From: Leptospira fletcheri
Lineage (GTDB): Bacteria; Spirochaetota; Leptospiria; Leptospirales; Leptospiraceae
Reading direction: 5' to 3'
Assembly (NCBI RefSeq): GCF_004769195.1
Contig: NZ_RQET01000001.1
Location: 248,001 to 312,000, forward strand
DNA length: 64,000 bases
Numbering within the stretch: position 1 is the first letter of the stretch; every line of letters starts with the position of its first letter. Positions 54,430-63,578 of the stretch are shown piece after piece. The translations under genes and the position numbers were made by a program. The notes under the pieces were generated by a model. The model searched no databases. It saw only the letters and a list, made by a program, of their open reading frames with translations, and was not told where the DNA came from.

Positions 54430-55873
54430 CCAAATCGCGGAAGCGATCGAAAAGCAACTCCCAAAGGAGGAAGTTTTCGTTCCCACGTACCGCTGCCAAT
54501 ACCGAATCCATTCCTTAAACGGACAGGAATGCTCCTTAAACGCGGTTCTTCGGGACGTATCGAAACACGGCACGAGAATCTTTCATACCGATCCGATCAC
54601 CGTGTCCGACGCGGTCGGATCTGCGTTGGAAATGAGTATCTATACGGATGTAATCCATTATAGTCGAAAGTTAAGCGGAGTGATCCGTTGGGAAAAAGAA
54701 TCGGAATCCGGCTACGAATATGGCGTACAGTTCGACGAGCCGATTCACTTGGAACTGTTTCGGACTCTTCATGATTCCCTGTTAGGAATCAAGAATAAGA
54801 TCGAATCGGACGAACCCAAAAATCCTCATAGCGGTTCTCTGTCCATCGTGTTCCAAGCCAAGGAAAAAATCCAGGCGATCGCTCCCTTATTGGCCCAATT
54901 GGAGTCCAGTCTGAACGATTATGAATACGCGGTGGGATACAATCTGAAGGAGGAAATTTACGAAGCTACTTACATGCTCCTCCAGCCGATTTATGAATTT
55001 CTAAAGAAGAAATCCAACGATCTTTACCACGAACTTCCTCCGAACGAGATCGGATACAACTTCCAGTACATCCGCCAGGAATTGAGGGAGTTCCTGTTCT
55101 TAGATCCGTTCGTCAAAAGAGCTACGTTAAAGCCGTTAGGTTATGCCGGCGATTTCGAAATGATGGACGCCATCTATAGGAACACGAACGAAGGCACCAA
55201 CCTTTTGGGAAAGAGTCTGCACAAGTGCACCTTGAATCTGAAATCCGCGCAGGCGGTTTTTCACAGACAGAATTTCTTTTACAGAACCATACTGGATCGT
55301 CTGAAAAAGACCGAAGATAAGATCTATGTACTATCGGTGGCTTGCGGCCCTGCAAGAGAAGTCGTAACTCTTGTTCGAAACGCCGATCAATCCTTATTGG
55401 ACAAATTGAGCATCTTTCTGTTGGATCAGGATCCGAGAGCGATCACGGAAGCGAAGCACGGAATCCGAATCGCTCTTTTGCGTAGCAAGAAGAAACTGGA
55501 TTTCCATTGTTTGAACATAGAGATTTCCAGATTTGCGGCCAATCCCAAAAAGTACGTACCGGTTTCCGAAATGGACATGATCTATTCCGCGGGACTTTTC
55601 GATTATATTAAAACTCGCACTGCCCAAAAAATCTGCTCCCACTTGTATTCCATTTTGAATCCGACGGGAGAGATTTTCTTAGGAAACTTTTCGGCGGATT
55701 CCGATGAAATCGGGATTATGGAAGTGATGGATTGGGGTTTGATTTATCGAACTGATGAAGAGTTGGTCGGCTTTGCCGATACGATTACCGGTCCGAAGAC
55801 GGTCGGAGTGATAGACGACGCTTTTCCGCAGAAATTCTTTTATCTCACCAAAAGTTCGCCCAGTAAAAATTGA
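54410..55873 (+). CDS. PilZ domain-SAM methyltransferase fusion
   Basis: A 487-residue two-part protein. Residues 22-125 form a PilZ domain with both cyclic-di-GMP motifs, R-x3-R at 28/32 and D-x-S-x2-G at 49-54. From about 150 to the end is a class I SAM methyltransferase: a helical lead containing KPLGYAGDFEMMDAIY and GTNLLGKSLHK, then the SAM loop VLSVACGPAREVV, LLDQDPRAI and DMIYSAGLFDYI. The GYAGD block resembles PhcB-type 3-hydroxy-fatty-acid methylesterases that make quorum signals. Overlap with the SpoIIE-TPR gene implies a joint pathway. Confidence 0.78.
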   Translation: MEKTSSNQIAEAIEKQLPKEEVFVPTYRCQYRIHSLNGQECSLNAVLRDVSKHGTRIFHTDPITVSDAVGSALEMSIYTDVIHYSRKLSGVIRWEKESESGYEYGVQFDEPIHLELFRTLHDSLLGIKNKIESDEPKNPHSGSLSIVFQAKEKIQAIAPLLAQLESSLNDYEYAVGYNLKEEIYEATYMLLQPIYEFLKKKSNDLYHELPPNEIGYNFQYIRQELREFLFLDPFVKRATLKPLGYAGDFEMMDAIYRNTNEGTNLLGKSLHKCTLNLKSAQAVFHRQNFFYRTILDRLKKTEDKIYVLSVACGPAREVVTLVRNADQSLLDKLSIFLLDQDPRAITEAKHGIRIALLRSKKKLDFHCLNIEISRFAANPKKYVPVSEMDMIYSAGLFDYIKTRTAQKICSHLYSILNPTGEIFLGNFSADSDEIGIMEVMDWGLIYRTDEELVGFADTITGPKTVGVIDDAFPQKFFYLTKSSPSKN

Positions 55874-55932
55874 TTCCGAAAAGCCGGAGGGATCCCGAAA
55901 GCGATCTCCTCCGACAACGCTCCCGCAAACCT

Positions 55933-56492
55933 TTACTTTCTTCCGAATTTTGCGGACAGCTTCCCTTCCGCCAATTTTAGAGAATTGATATAGAATCCAG
56001 CCATCGCTCCGGGCGCGTCCTGGTCCAAAGGAACCTTATCTTTGAGCGCGATCACTCGGAAAATGTACTGATGAGGTTTATGTCCTTGCGGTGGGCAAGG
56101 TCCGCCGTATCCCGGTTTACCGAAATCCGTCCGACTTTGGATCGCTCCGGCAGGCAAAGGTCCCTTTTCGTTTCCTGCCTTTGCTGCTAGACTGGTAACG
56201 TTAGCCGGAATATTGAATACGACCCAGTGCCACCAGCCGCTTCCCGTCGGTGCATCGGGATCGTACATGGTAACCGCAAAATACTTCGTGTCTTTGGGTG
56301 CGCCCGACCATTCTAAATCGGGTGAAACGTTTTCTCCCGAACAACCGAATCCGTTGAACACCTGTTCGTTGGTAATGTGCCCCCTTCCTTCAGAGACTTA
56401 CTGCTCACTTTCAGATCCGCAGCGAATGCCGATGCGGCCGAAAGGAAAAAGACCAACGCCCCAAGGGCAAGCCCGACTTTTGATCGAATCAT
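55933..56492 (-). pseudogene. YbhB/YbcL-family protein, frameshifted
   Basis: Two out-of-phase pieces form one YbhB/YbcL (PEBP-like) gene. The first starts at ATG 56492 with a GGGAGG site and encodes a signal peptide (GALVFFLSAASAFA) then [12 protein letters not shown]. The second, in the other frame, gives [29 protein letters not shown] WWHWVVF, and GYGGPCPP, all family hallmarks. The break falls near 56365-56385 beside a run of five Gs; one inserted base there, or next to ACATTACC, would restore a single frame of about 185 residues. Could be a real mutation, phase variation or a sequencing error. Confidence 0.8.
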
Positions 56493-56704
56493 AAAAACCT
56501 CCCAGTTTCTACCGTAATACAAATCTTAGATGCGATCCTCGGATCCGCATCCTTTTTATATAAAATAACGATGTTCGCTAAACGAAACATCGGTGAAGAT
56601 TTGGCAGACCGGATTTCTTTTCTTCTTTCCAGAACCGGAAACGGCCCTATTCTTGGGCGCGACTAGAACTTAGGTCGGGACATCTAGGACGGGAGAAAAA
56701 CGGT

Positions 56705-57511
56705 ATGAGTCAGAAAACAGTTCTTACGGAAATCATTCCCGTGAAAAACGGAAACATCTTCGAAATCGTAATCAACCGTCCGGAGGTACACAATTGCGTT
56801 AACGGAGAAACCGCGGACTTGCTACTTTCCGCATGGAAGAAATTTCGGGACGACCCGGACCTGACAGTGGCAATCCTGAGAGGGACCGGGGAAAAATCCT
56901 TTTGTGCGGGTGCGGATCTAAACGCACTAAACACCCTGATGAAAATAAACGGAACGAACGACGAAGTCAGGCATTGGATCAAAAATTCCACGGGGCCCAT
57001 GGGAGGAACGAGAGTGGTCCAGAGAAAACCCGTCATCACGGTTTCTCAAGGTTATACGTACGCAGGCGGATTGGAACTTTTTTGCCACGGCCATATCCGG
57101 ATCGCGGAAAAGCAGGCCATGTTTTCCGTAGCCTGTAGACGTTGGGGTGTTCCGTTAGCCGACGGGGGAACCGTCTATTTGCCTTGGCTGATCGGCCCCG
57201 GCTCCGCCCTCCCTTTGATCATTACGGGCCAGAGAATCCGCGCCGACCGCGCGCATGCGATCGGACTCGTGTGGGAAGTCACTCCCAAAGGCAGAGGAAT
57301 TGCGCGAGCAAGGAGATACGCCGAGCAGATCTGCGCTGTTCCTAGAGACGCTTTAATGGCGGATCTCACTTCCGCAATCGACGGATACGGACGCCCCTTA
57401 GAGGAAGCGCTGGAAACGGAAGCGAAGGGAATCTATCCGGTCGTGACCAGCGAATCTTTCCGGGAAGGCGTAGCCGGCTTTCAAAATGGAGATCGATTTT
57501 GGTTCCGATGA
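56705..57511 (+). CDS. Enoyl-CoA hydratase/isomerase (crotonase) family protein
   Basis: A 268-residue crotonase-fold protein with IVINRPEVHNCVN, the oxyanion-hole block SFCAGADLNAL at about 66-76, and QGYTYAGGLEL as the second. The usual catalytic P-E-x2-x-G segment reads ACRRWGVPLADGG, with neither of the normal glutamates in place, so it may act on a different reaction (isomerase, thioesterase or decarboxylase-type) rather than hydration. GGGAG precedes the ATG by 9 bases. A hairpin follows the stop. Confidence 0.84.
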   Translation: MSQKTVLTEIIPVKNGNIFEIVINRPEVHNCVNGETADLLLSAWKKFRDDPDLTVAILRGTGEKSFCAGADLNALNTLMKINGTNDEVRHWIKNSTGPMGGTRVVQRKPVITVSQGYTYAGGLELFCHGHIRIAEKQAMFSVACRRWGVPLADGGTVYLPWLIGPGSALPLIITGQRIRADRAHAIGLVWEVTPKGRGIARARRYAEQICAVPRDALMADLTSAIDGYGRPLEEALETEAKGIYPVVTSESFREGVAGFQNGDRFWFR

Positions 57512-57533
57512 TCCTGACCTTGATCTAAAATCG

Positions 57534-57577
57534 CCCCGACAATCCCGAAATTTCTTCGGAATCGCCGGGGGTTTCGT
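57534..57577. terminator. Probable terminator between crotonase and DUF2892 genes
   Basis: CCCCG/CGGGG with an inner imperfect stem (AATCCCGAA with TTCGGAAT) is followed by GTTTCGTTCGCTTTTT. It lies between converging genes and may serve the rightward one. Confidence 0.5.
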
Positions 57578-57591
57578 TCGCTTTTTAGCGG

Positions 57592-57795
57592 TTAAGATCT
57601 CTTAATCCGATAACTGTGGAAGCCGAGCAGTGCATAAAACGGGCACCATCCGATTAAACCTGTCAACACCGGAATCCATCCGATGATGATCAGAAAGCCG
57701 CCCGTCCACGTTTTAGACCAAAAGCCCACTCCGACCAGAGTCATTCCTATGACAACGCGTAGAATTCTATCCAGCGTTCCTTCATTGACTTTCAT
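57592..57795 (-). CDS. DUF2892 (YgaP-like) small membrane protein
   Basis: A 67-residue protein matching DUF2892: N-terminal NEGTLDRILRVVIG, a hydrophobic pair (VGFWSKTWTGGFLIIIGWIPVLTGLIG split by a short polar turn) and the CPFYALLG motif with a conserved Cys. YgaP-type domains occur alone or fused to rhodanese. A GGAGG site lies 4 bases before the ATG. Inner-membrane; role unknown, possibly sulfur-related. Confidence 0.88.
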   Translation of the reverse strand: MKVNEGTLDRILRVVIGMTLVGVGFWSKTWTGGFLIIIGWIPVLTGLIGWCPFYALLGFHSYRIKRS

Positions 57796-57965
57796 AGTAC
57801 CTCCGGATGCAAGCCATCCGGATTTCAGTATCCATCAAAAATTCGTTATGTCAATATGCCGGAAGAAAGAAAACTAGGAAACGTGGTCGACTTTCATCAT
57901 AAAATCGTCTAAGTTTATAATTCAGGAAGCGCAAATATAGGAAGCAGCTCTCTATTTTTTCCCGC

Positions 57966-59960
57966 CTAACAGACGACTTCGTATACTTGGCTGGACTTGG
58001 ACTTTCCCTTTACGGCGACTTTTCCGAGTCTTTTGAATCTGAACTTTCTTTTGTTACGGATCTTTTTATAAGTGCTTTCGCTCAATAGAAGATTCGTATG
58101 GAATTGCTTGGTCAATCCTTCTATTCTGGAGGCCAAGTTGACTGCATCCGAAATAACGGTACCATCCATCCGTTGGTCCTCTCCGATCGTTCCGAGCATC
58201 AGAGTTCCGGTATGAAGTCCGATTCCGATACGGATCGGTTCGAACTTTTTCTCCTTTCTGCTTCGATTCAGATCTTCCAGTTCCTGAAGCATCTCCGCCG
58301 CTGCCTGCAAGGCGTCGTCGGCGCTATGGGGAAACAGAGCCATAATACCGTCGCCTAGATACTTATCCACGAAACCGTTGTTCTTTCGGATGACGGGTCC
58401 CATCTTTCTCATGTACGAATTCAAAAAATCGAAATTGTCTTTCGGGCTCATCTTTTCTGAAAGATGCGTAAAATCGCGGATATCGGAAAAGAGGATGGTC
58501 ATTTCCCTCTGGACTTGGTTTCCCAAACCGATTTCCGTTATGTTTTCCTTATTTAGAAATTTCAAAAATTCCAAAGGAACGAACCGACTGTAAGCCCTGT
58601 TCACTTCTAGAAGGTTATCGGACAATCGCTCTATGTACAGGAATGCCTGGGAAAACCTGAAGGAAAGCAGATACGACTGGGCGAATATGAACGCAAAGAG
58701 ACCGAAAGGAAGATAATATCCTGTACTGACCAGCGCTTGGGAATACAGTATGTCGTTTATCGAACTCGCGGTCAGAGCCAACAGTCCTCCCAAGGCCATA
58801 GACGCACCTTCCGCTCCCCGATAGAACAGCCTGGCGAGTATAAAAATCAACCATCCGATATTCATGAGCATAAGTAGCTCGAACGGAATCATCGAATGGG
58901 AATAAATACTCGCTGGAGTGAGAATCACGAAAACTGACAAAAGAGAATAGAACCATTGCGTCGCTCTTCGGATCCTACTGGAGAATGCGCCGGGAAAAAG
59001 CGCATCCATATAATTCACGAAAAGAGGAACGGAAACGTATATGGATAAATATTCTATTTTGTTCCAAAACTCCCAAGGAATATCGGGAAATTTTCTGATC
59101 AAAAACCTTTCCCCGGTCACCAACAAACGCATGCCTATGGAAAAGCAGAACGCTCCGAAATATAGCCCGCTTAGATCCCTTCTCCTGAGCGAAAAAAGAC
59201 CGAAATGATAAAACGCCATAATCATGATGCTTCCGAAAAGAAACATTTCGCTGTTGGCATGATCTTCTCGGAAAACTTGCATTTCGGATTCCGTTCCGAG
59301 TCGTATCGATTCCCAAAGTCCTCCCTTAAAGTGATGAAAGTTGGAAACCTCCACCGTAATGGTAAATTCGTTTTTTGGAAAGGAAAGGGAGTTGTATTGC
59401 GGAAGATACTGAGGCCTTGAGGAATTGGAATCGATTCCGACGACTCCGTTACGTGCGATTTTTTTTCCGTCCACAAAAACCGAAGCCGCAGTCCCCGCGT
59501 CCTGAAAACGTAGCATTAGTCTTTCCGCATCCTTTCCGAGCAAGACCTTCAAAGAATACGTACCGTAACCGTAGGCTTGGAAGGAATTCAATCCCTCTAT
59601 ATCCGAAATTTGGTTCCAGTTTCCCGGTACCACGGTCAAAATGGATCGTTCGGAATTCGTTTCGGAAGGACGGGAAAGAGTCAGTTCTTTCCACTGGAAC
59701 TTCCACTCTCCATCCAACTTAACGATTCCGTCCTCGGAAAAATTCCACTCCCTTAAATCTAGAACTCCCTTCTCCGCTAGCGGAGAAATTTTGGAGGAAG
59801 CGGAGCCTGTACAAGCCGAAACGGAAAAAAGGAAGAACAGAGAAATTCCGGAAAATTTTCCGATTTTTAAAAATTGAACCGCTCTTAAAATCCAAAACAA
59901 AAGAATCGGATCGTAAGAAGAGCGCGTTGATTTTGACCGGCTTCTACCTTCGCCAAACAT
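57966..59960 (-). CDS. Membrane adenylate cyclase with 7TM-DISM-like sensor
   Basis: About 664 residues. After a hydrophobic leader (SLFFLFSVSAC, Cys51 possibly lipidated), a beta-sandwich sensor (about 65-235, LDGEWKFQW and GYGTYSLKV) precedes seven membrane helices (240-440), a short coil and a class III cyclase domain (about 475-660). Metal Asp residues are in LFSDIRDFTHLSE and KYLGDGIMALF, and the adenine-selecting Lys/Asp pair (that Lys and ISDAVNLASR) indicates cAMP. The real start is uncertain, since about 40 residues lie before the leader. Confidence 0.87.
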   Translation of the reverse strand: MFGEGRSRSKSTRSSYDPILLFWILRAVQFLKIGKFSGISLFFLFSVSACTGSASSKISPLAEKGVLDLREWNFSEDGIVKLDGEWKFQWKELTLSRPSETNSERSILTVVPGNWNQISDIEGLNSFQAYGYGTYSLKVLLGKDAERLMLRFQDAGTAASVFVDGKKIARNGVVGIDSNSSRPQYLPQYNSLSFPKNEFTITVEVSNFHHFKGGLWESIRLGTESEMQVFREDHANSEMFLFGSIMIMAFYHFGLFSLRRRDLSGLYFGAFCFSIGMRLLVTGERFLIRKFPDIPWEFWNKIEYLSIYVSVPLFVNYMDALFPGAFSSRIRRATQWFYSLLSVFVILTPASIYSHSMIPFELLMLMNIGWLIFILARLFYRGAEGASMALGGLLALTASSINDILYSQALVSTGYYLPFGLFAFIFAQSYLLSFRFSQAFLYIERLSDNLLEVNRAYSRFVPLEFLKFLNKENITEIGLGNQVQREMTILFSDIRDFTHLSEKMSPKDNFDFLNSYMRKMGPVIRKNNGFVDKYLGDGIMALFPHSADDALQAAAEMLQELEDLNRSRKEKKFEPIRIGIGLHTGTLMLGTIGEDQRMDGTVISDAVNLASRIEGLTKQFHTNLLLSESTYKKIRNKRKFRFKRLGKVAVKGKSKSSQVYEVVC

Positions 59961-60041
59961 GAGATAAGAGGACGATAAAAAACGAAAAGAATCGACCGTT
60001 TTAACGGATCCTTTTTGCCGGAACCGCGATAAGATCCTTCC

Positions 60042-62021
60042 TCAATCTGCGAAGGATCCGGACCTCATCTCCTTCTCGGACGGAAAGATCGAATTACTAT
60101 TCAATAATTGATAACTCAGATTTAAGAAAGCGCGCGCCTTATCGGAGGCTTGGCGACAAAAAGCCGGGTCTTTTTTGCAGAATTCCGTCGGACCCTGCGG
60201 CGCCGAAACCGAATATTCGGCTCCCCCTTTTCCGTCCGCATATTCCAGATGAAATAAATCCTTTTCGATCCATCCGAAAAGAGTCCCGTACGCGAAGTAT
60301 GCGCTTTCCGTACGGTTTGAAGAGAATAAGTCCCGGCCCATCGAGGAAAAATACGCCGGTTTTCCTACGATCCCGAGAACGGTCGGAATGATATCCAATT
60401 GAGAAGCGAATGCATCGTTCCTTCCAGGCGAAATTCTGCCCGGAGCGTAAATCAGGAAGGGGATATTCCTGTCCTCGTAATAATTCAGATAACGGTGATG
60501 GGTATGATCCGCCACAAAGACAAAAACGGTGTTTTTGAAATACGGAAATTTTTTGGCCCTTTCTATGAATTGACCGATAGCCCAATCGGAGTAATGATAC
60601 ACGTTTAAATATTCGTAATCCCTAATAGACGAATCGAAAATGTCGAACCGCTTCTCGGGGGTCTTATAAGGATAGTGTGTGGTCAAAGTCAAGGCCACCC
60701 CAAAAAAAGGCTTGGAAGAAGAGCTGATTTTCTCGTGTAATAATTGCAGTACGTCCGCGTCGTCATAACCCCAAGCCCCTTTCTGAAAACGTCCGAGACT
60801 CCGGATCTCCGCCTCTCCGACGACAGTCTGGAACCCCCAATGAGGCATCAACACGGACTCGTTATCGAAGGTTAAGTCCCCTCCGGTTACGAAATAGGTT
60901 TCGTAACCCAAGTTCTTAAATATGGATCCGATGCCGGAAAAATTGCCGAGGACTTGGTGTGTACGAACCACGGTCAGCCCGGGGCGATCCGGTATGCCCG
61001 TCAAAACGGACATCATTCCGTTCGTAGTTCTTCCTCCCGAGGCGAAGAAATGCGTGAAGAATTTCCCTTCTCTGACCAATCGATTAAAATGAGGAGTCAG
61101 CTCCTTCCCTTCCACCATCCCGTCGGATATGGGTCGGATAAATTTACCGGTCCAACTTTCCAACAACACTAGTACGATGTTCGGAGGAGCGCCCTCGTTC
61201 GTTCCTTTTTGAAAACGCAGCAAAGGATATTTGTCGCTTACAAACTCAGCGTTCGGATATTCGATCTCCTCGCGTACGATCCGCACCGCGTCAGTTTTCT
61301 TCATCACCAGATTCGGATTCAAATTTTGACTTTTCAAATCTATAATGGATGTGTAGATCCCGTTTAAAGGAAGATCGTTCAAAAAAGGATTCGTAGAAGT
61401 CGCCGCATAAGCGGGACGAAGCGGAGTTTCCTGCACGCCTCCTCGGATAGCGATCACCAAAAATGCCACGATTAAGAACAAACGGAGAGACTCGTAGATC
61501 CAGTTGCCCTGTTCGGAATTTTTAGGCACCCTTCTCCAGAAAACGACGCCCGCAACGAGGAGAAAAACGACAGCAGAGCAAATCATGAAGGTCAGGAACC
61601 TAGGGCTTTCCGTAAGGGCGGACTTAAAAATCACCCAAAAGCTGTTTCCGAAGAATACGAAACCTTCGTAACCTAGGTGCTTATTTCCGTTTTCATAATA
61701 AATCAGATCCGCGCTCAAATGCCCGACCATCCAAAGCGTGATTAATATGGCGGAATATCCCCAAAACAATCGATAGAATCGGATCCGTCCCAGTACAGGT
61801 ACCAACAATGGCACGGCAAAAAGAGCCAAAAGCATGGAAATCGTCGCCAGATCGAATCTAAGGCCGACCGCAGAAGCCAACAAAAACGCCCGCACTCCGA
61901 CCCCGTCCAGACGGTAGGAGTAGATCCAAACGAACGCGATTTTATAAAGGAGTAGGATAATGTAGAAAAGGAGAAAATAGAATAATATTAATCTAATATT
62001 AAAGGACGTTTTTTTTTCCAC
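60042..62021 (-). CDS. LtaS-like phosphoglycerol/phosphoethanolamine transferase
   Basis: A 659-residue alkaline-phosphatase-superfamily enzyme: five N-terminal membrane helices (10-190) and an extracytoplasmic sulfatase-fold domain (about 270-600). Metal and nucleophile elements: VLVLLESW, GRTTNGMMSVLTG with the nucleophile Thr, VTGGDLTFDN, and VADHTHHR. LtaS and OpgB homologues transfer phosphoglycerol from lipids to envelope polymers; leptospires lack lipoteichoic acid, so the acceptor is probably a glycan or lipid A-like headgroup. The final 60 residues are a soluble tail. Confidence 0.86.
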   Translation of the reverse strand: MEKKTSFNIRLILFYFLLFYIILLLYKIAFVWIYSYRLDGVGVRAFLLASAVGLRFDLATISMLLALFAVPLLVPVLGRIRFYRLFWGYSAILITLWMVGHLSADLIYYENGNKHLGYEGFVFFGNSFWVIFKSALTESPRFLTFMICSAVVFLLVAGVVFWRRVPKNSEQGNWIYESLRLFLIVAFLVIAIRGGVQETPLRPAYAATSTNPFLNDLPLNGIYTSIIDLKSQNLNPNLVMKKTDAVRIVREEIEYPNAEFVSDKYPLLRFQKGTNEGAPPNIVLVLLESWTGKFIRPISDGMVEGKELTPHFNRLVREGKFFTHFFASGGRTTNGMMSVLTGIPDRPGLTVVRTHQVLGNFSGIGSIFKNLGYETYFVTGGDLTFDNESVLMPHWGFQTVVGEAEIRSLGRFQKGAWGYDDADVLQLLHEKISSSSKPFFGVALTLTTHYPYKTPEKRFDIFDSSIRDYEYLNVYHYSDWAIGQFIERAKKFPYFKNTVFVFVADHTHHRYLNYYEDRNIPFLIYAPGRISPGRNDAFASQLDIIPTVLGIVGKPAYFSSMGRDLFSSNRTESAYFAYGTLFGWIEKDLFHLEYADGKGGAEYSVSAPQGPTEFCKKDPAFCRQASDKARAFLNLSYQLLNSNSIFPSEKEMRSGSFAD

Positions 62022-62183
62022 AAAAGCAAAATCAACGAATCAGGTCACAAGGCAAGCGAATTTCAGGGGAAAGGAAAGGCTCCGTTCGGAATTTCCGTCT
62101 TCGAAAAGCCAAGTTTAAAACGAAGGTCTAAAAAGTCAGCCTGGAAAGTCGAATGATCCGCCCTCCAACGGGTCCACAAAACG

Positions 62184-62223
62184 AAAAAGAGCCCGGATCG
62201 TCCCCGACTCCGAGCTCTTTTTT
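62184..62223. terminator. Terminator hairpin beyond the small protein gene
   Basis: AAAAAGAGC pairs with GCTCTTTTT around a 21-base loop that has its own CGGA/TCCG pairing. T runs on both strands fit a bidirectional terminator; the leftward small protein gene ends just upstream of it at 62247. Confidence 0.7.
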
Positions 62224-62246
62224 GCGAATTCAGTCCTTCTTAAGAC

Positions 62247-62417
62247 TTACTGTTTGGATTCTACACAATAGGTCTTCCAGAACATAATGCCCGTATGGTC
62301 GGCTTCCTTTGCCGACTTGCATTCCTCGATGGAATTATAACTGCCCAGCTGCACATTTCCTCTAGCCGAATATAGCCATAAAATCCAGAGGCTGGCAATT
62401 AAAATCTTCCTGCTCAT
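62247..62417 (-). CDS. Small exported protein
   Basis: A 56-residue protein from ATG 62417, chosen because GGGGGAG lies 7 bases upstream; the frame extends a little further without a better site. It is almost all a hydrophobic leader (ILIASLWILWLYSARG) and a short tail with two Cys (EECKSAK and TYCVES) that could pair. It may be a small periplasmic or secreted peptide. No family recognised; a terminator follows it. Confidence 0.55.
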   Translation of the reverse strand: MSRKILIASLWILWLYSARGNVQLGSYNSIEECKSAKEADHTGIMFWKTYCVESKQ

Positions 62418-63221
62418 CAGCTTCTCCCCCAATCTCCCCAAATATCTTCCAACTTTTCCACATTCCCCGTCAAGTACTTAGCGTATATCGTATATGACGA
62501 ATTTATCTTTTATTTAAATACATGGGACTACAAAGTTTCGTCTGCCGACTTCACCTTTCCCCGATGTTCGATACGATAAAATCCGAACAGGGATTCTCCT
62601 CGCAAGCCTCGCGGAATTCTTCCGACTTTCATTTTCCGATCTAAAACTGGGAATCTTCGGCAGAAACGGTGTAGCTTTCTTCTCGATCGCCTTCCCCGAA
62701 CTTCAAATTGCAGACCCTGTCCTGGAAATTCTGCCGATTTCCCTAAATACTAAAATTGATTCTAGAATATGATATTTCACCGATTTTCCGTCGAAATGGA
62801 TCGAATACACACTACTAAAATTTCTCACTCACCTTCTCAATTTCTCGAAGCGGCACCGATTCCATCCCGTCACCAAGCCCCAACCTTGGAGAATGATCAT
62901 AAACCCCTTTTAGACACAGAAACAAAATACCGAAAAACCGGAACAGTATCCTACAAGTTATTATAGAATTTCAGATTATTATAATTTTCTATTTCTAATC
63001 ACTTATAACATAAATTTACACGGTACCCTTTTCTTGTTTCAAGTATAGAAAAAAGGAATGCAGCGAATTTTACCTTAAAGTCGCACGGGAATCAGGATGG
63101 CAAAGGAAAGCGGGAAGCACAGATAAAAATTTCGAAAAAACAAAAAAGCCCGCATGGTTGCGGGTTTATCTCGAATCTGTCCGGAGTCCCAACGATCTCG
63201 ATAGACTGAGTTCGAATTCGA
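62418..63221. other. Largely empty intergenic stretch
   Basis: About 800 bases without a convincing gene. It is AT-rich at the ends; an open frame at 62769-62966 has no ribosome site and no protein-like composition. It contains the terminator at 63142-63167 for the gene at 63222. I see no tRNA, small-RNA signature or mobile-element end. Confidence 0.55.
63142..63167 (-). terminator. Terminator for the small leftward gene at 63222
   Basis: On the minus strand the stem CCCGC/GCGGG (extended by AAA pairs) is followed by CTTTTTTG, a typical rho-independent terminator 55 bases after the stop of the 81-residue gene. Confidence 0.75.
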
Positions 63222-63467
63222 TCAGCTCCGATCTAAAAGAAGTATTGCCGCTTCGTGGGAGCAATCATAAGCTTCTATTTCCACCACGAAATCGTCACCG
63301 GAATTCAGGTTCGTCAGAATTTCAAAACCGTTACTCCTAAGATCTCCGGAAACTAGCTGATTGATTTTCATATAAGAAACATCGGCTATACCGTATGTAT
63401 ATCCGAAGTCCGTACGGATGATGATCTTATTGTCCTTTTCGTTTAGTCCGGCGATCGTGCCCCTCAT
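63222..63467 (-). CDS. Small hypothetical protein (81 aa)
   Basis: A soluble 81-residue protein with GGAAGG and a further purine-rich site before its ATG, and its own terminator at 63142-63167, so it looks expressed as a single gene. It is strand-rich (IIIRTDFGYTYGIADV, FVVEIEAYDC) and might be a small beta-barrel. A single Cys sits near the C-terminus. I recognise no family. Confidence 0.6.
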   Translation of the reverse strand: MRGTIAGLNEKDNKIIIRTDFGYTYGIADVSYMKINQLVSGDLRSNGFEILTNLNSGDDFVVEIEAYDCSHEAAILLLDRS

Positions 63468-63578
63468 GATTTTTCCCTTCCCCTGCGAAATTCCGCACCT
63501 TTAGGATTAATATGACGAAAAAAATACGCTATTTTCCTTGACGTTCCGATTTTTTTGGAGATTTTTCTGAATCCCGAT

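Noticed and set aside
62769..62966. A 65-codon frame in the empty stretch
   Set aside because: No ribosome site, His/Thr/Pro-rich low-complexity product, no signal or domain; treated as chance.
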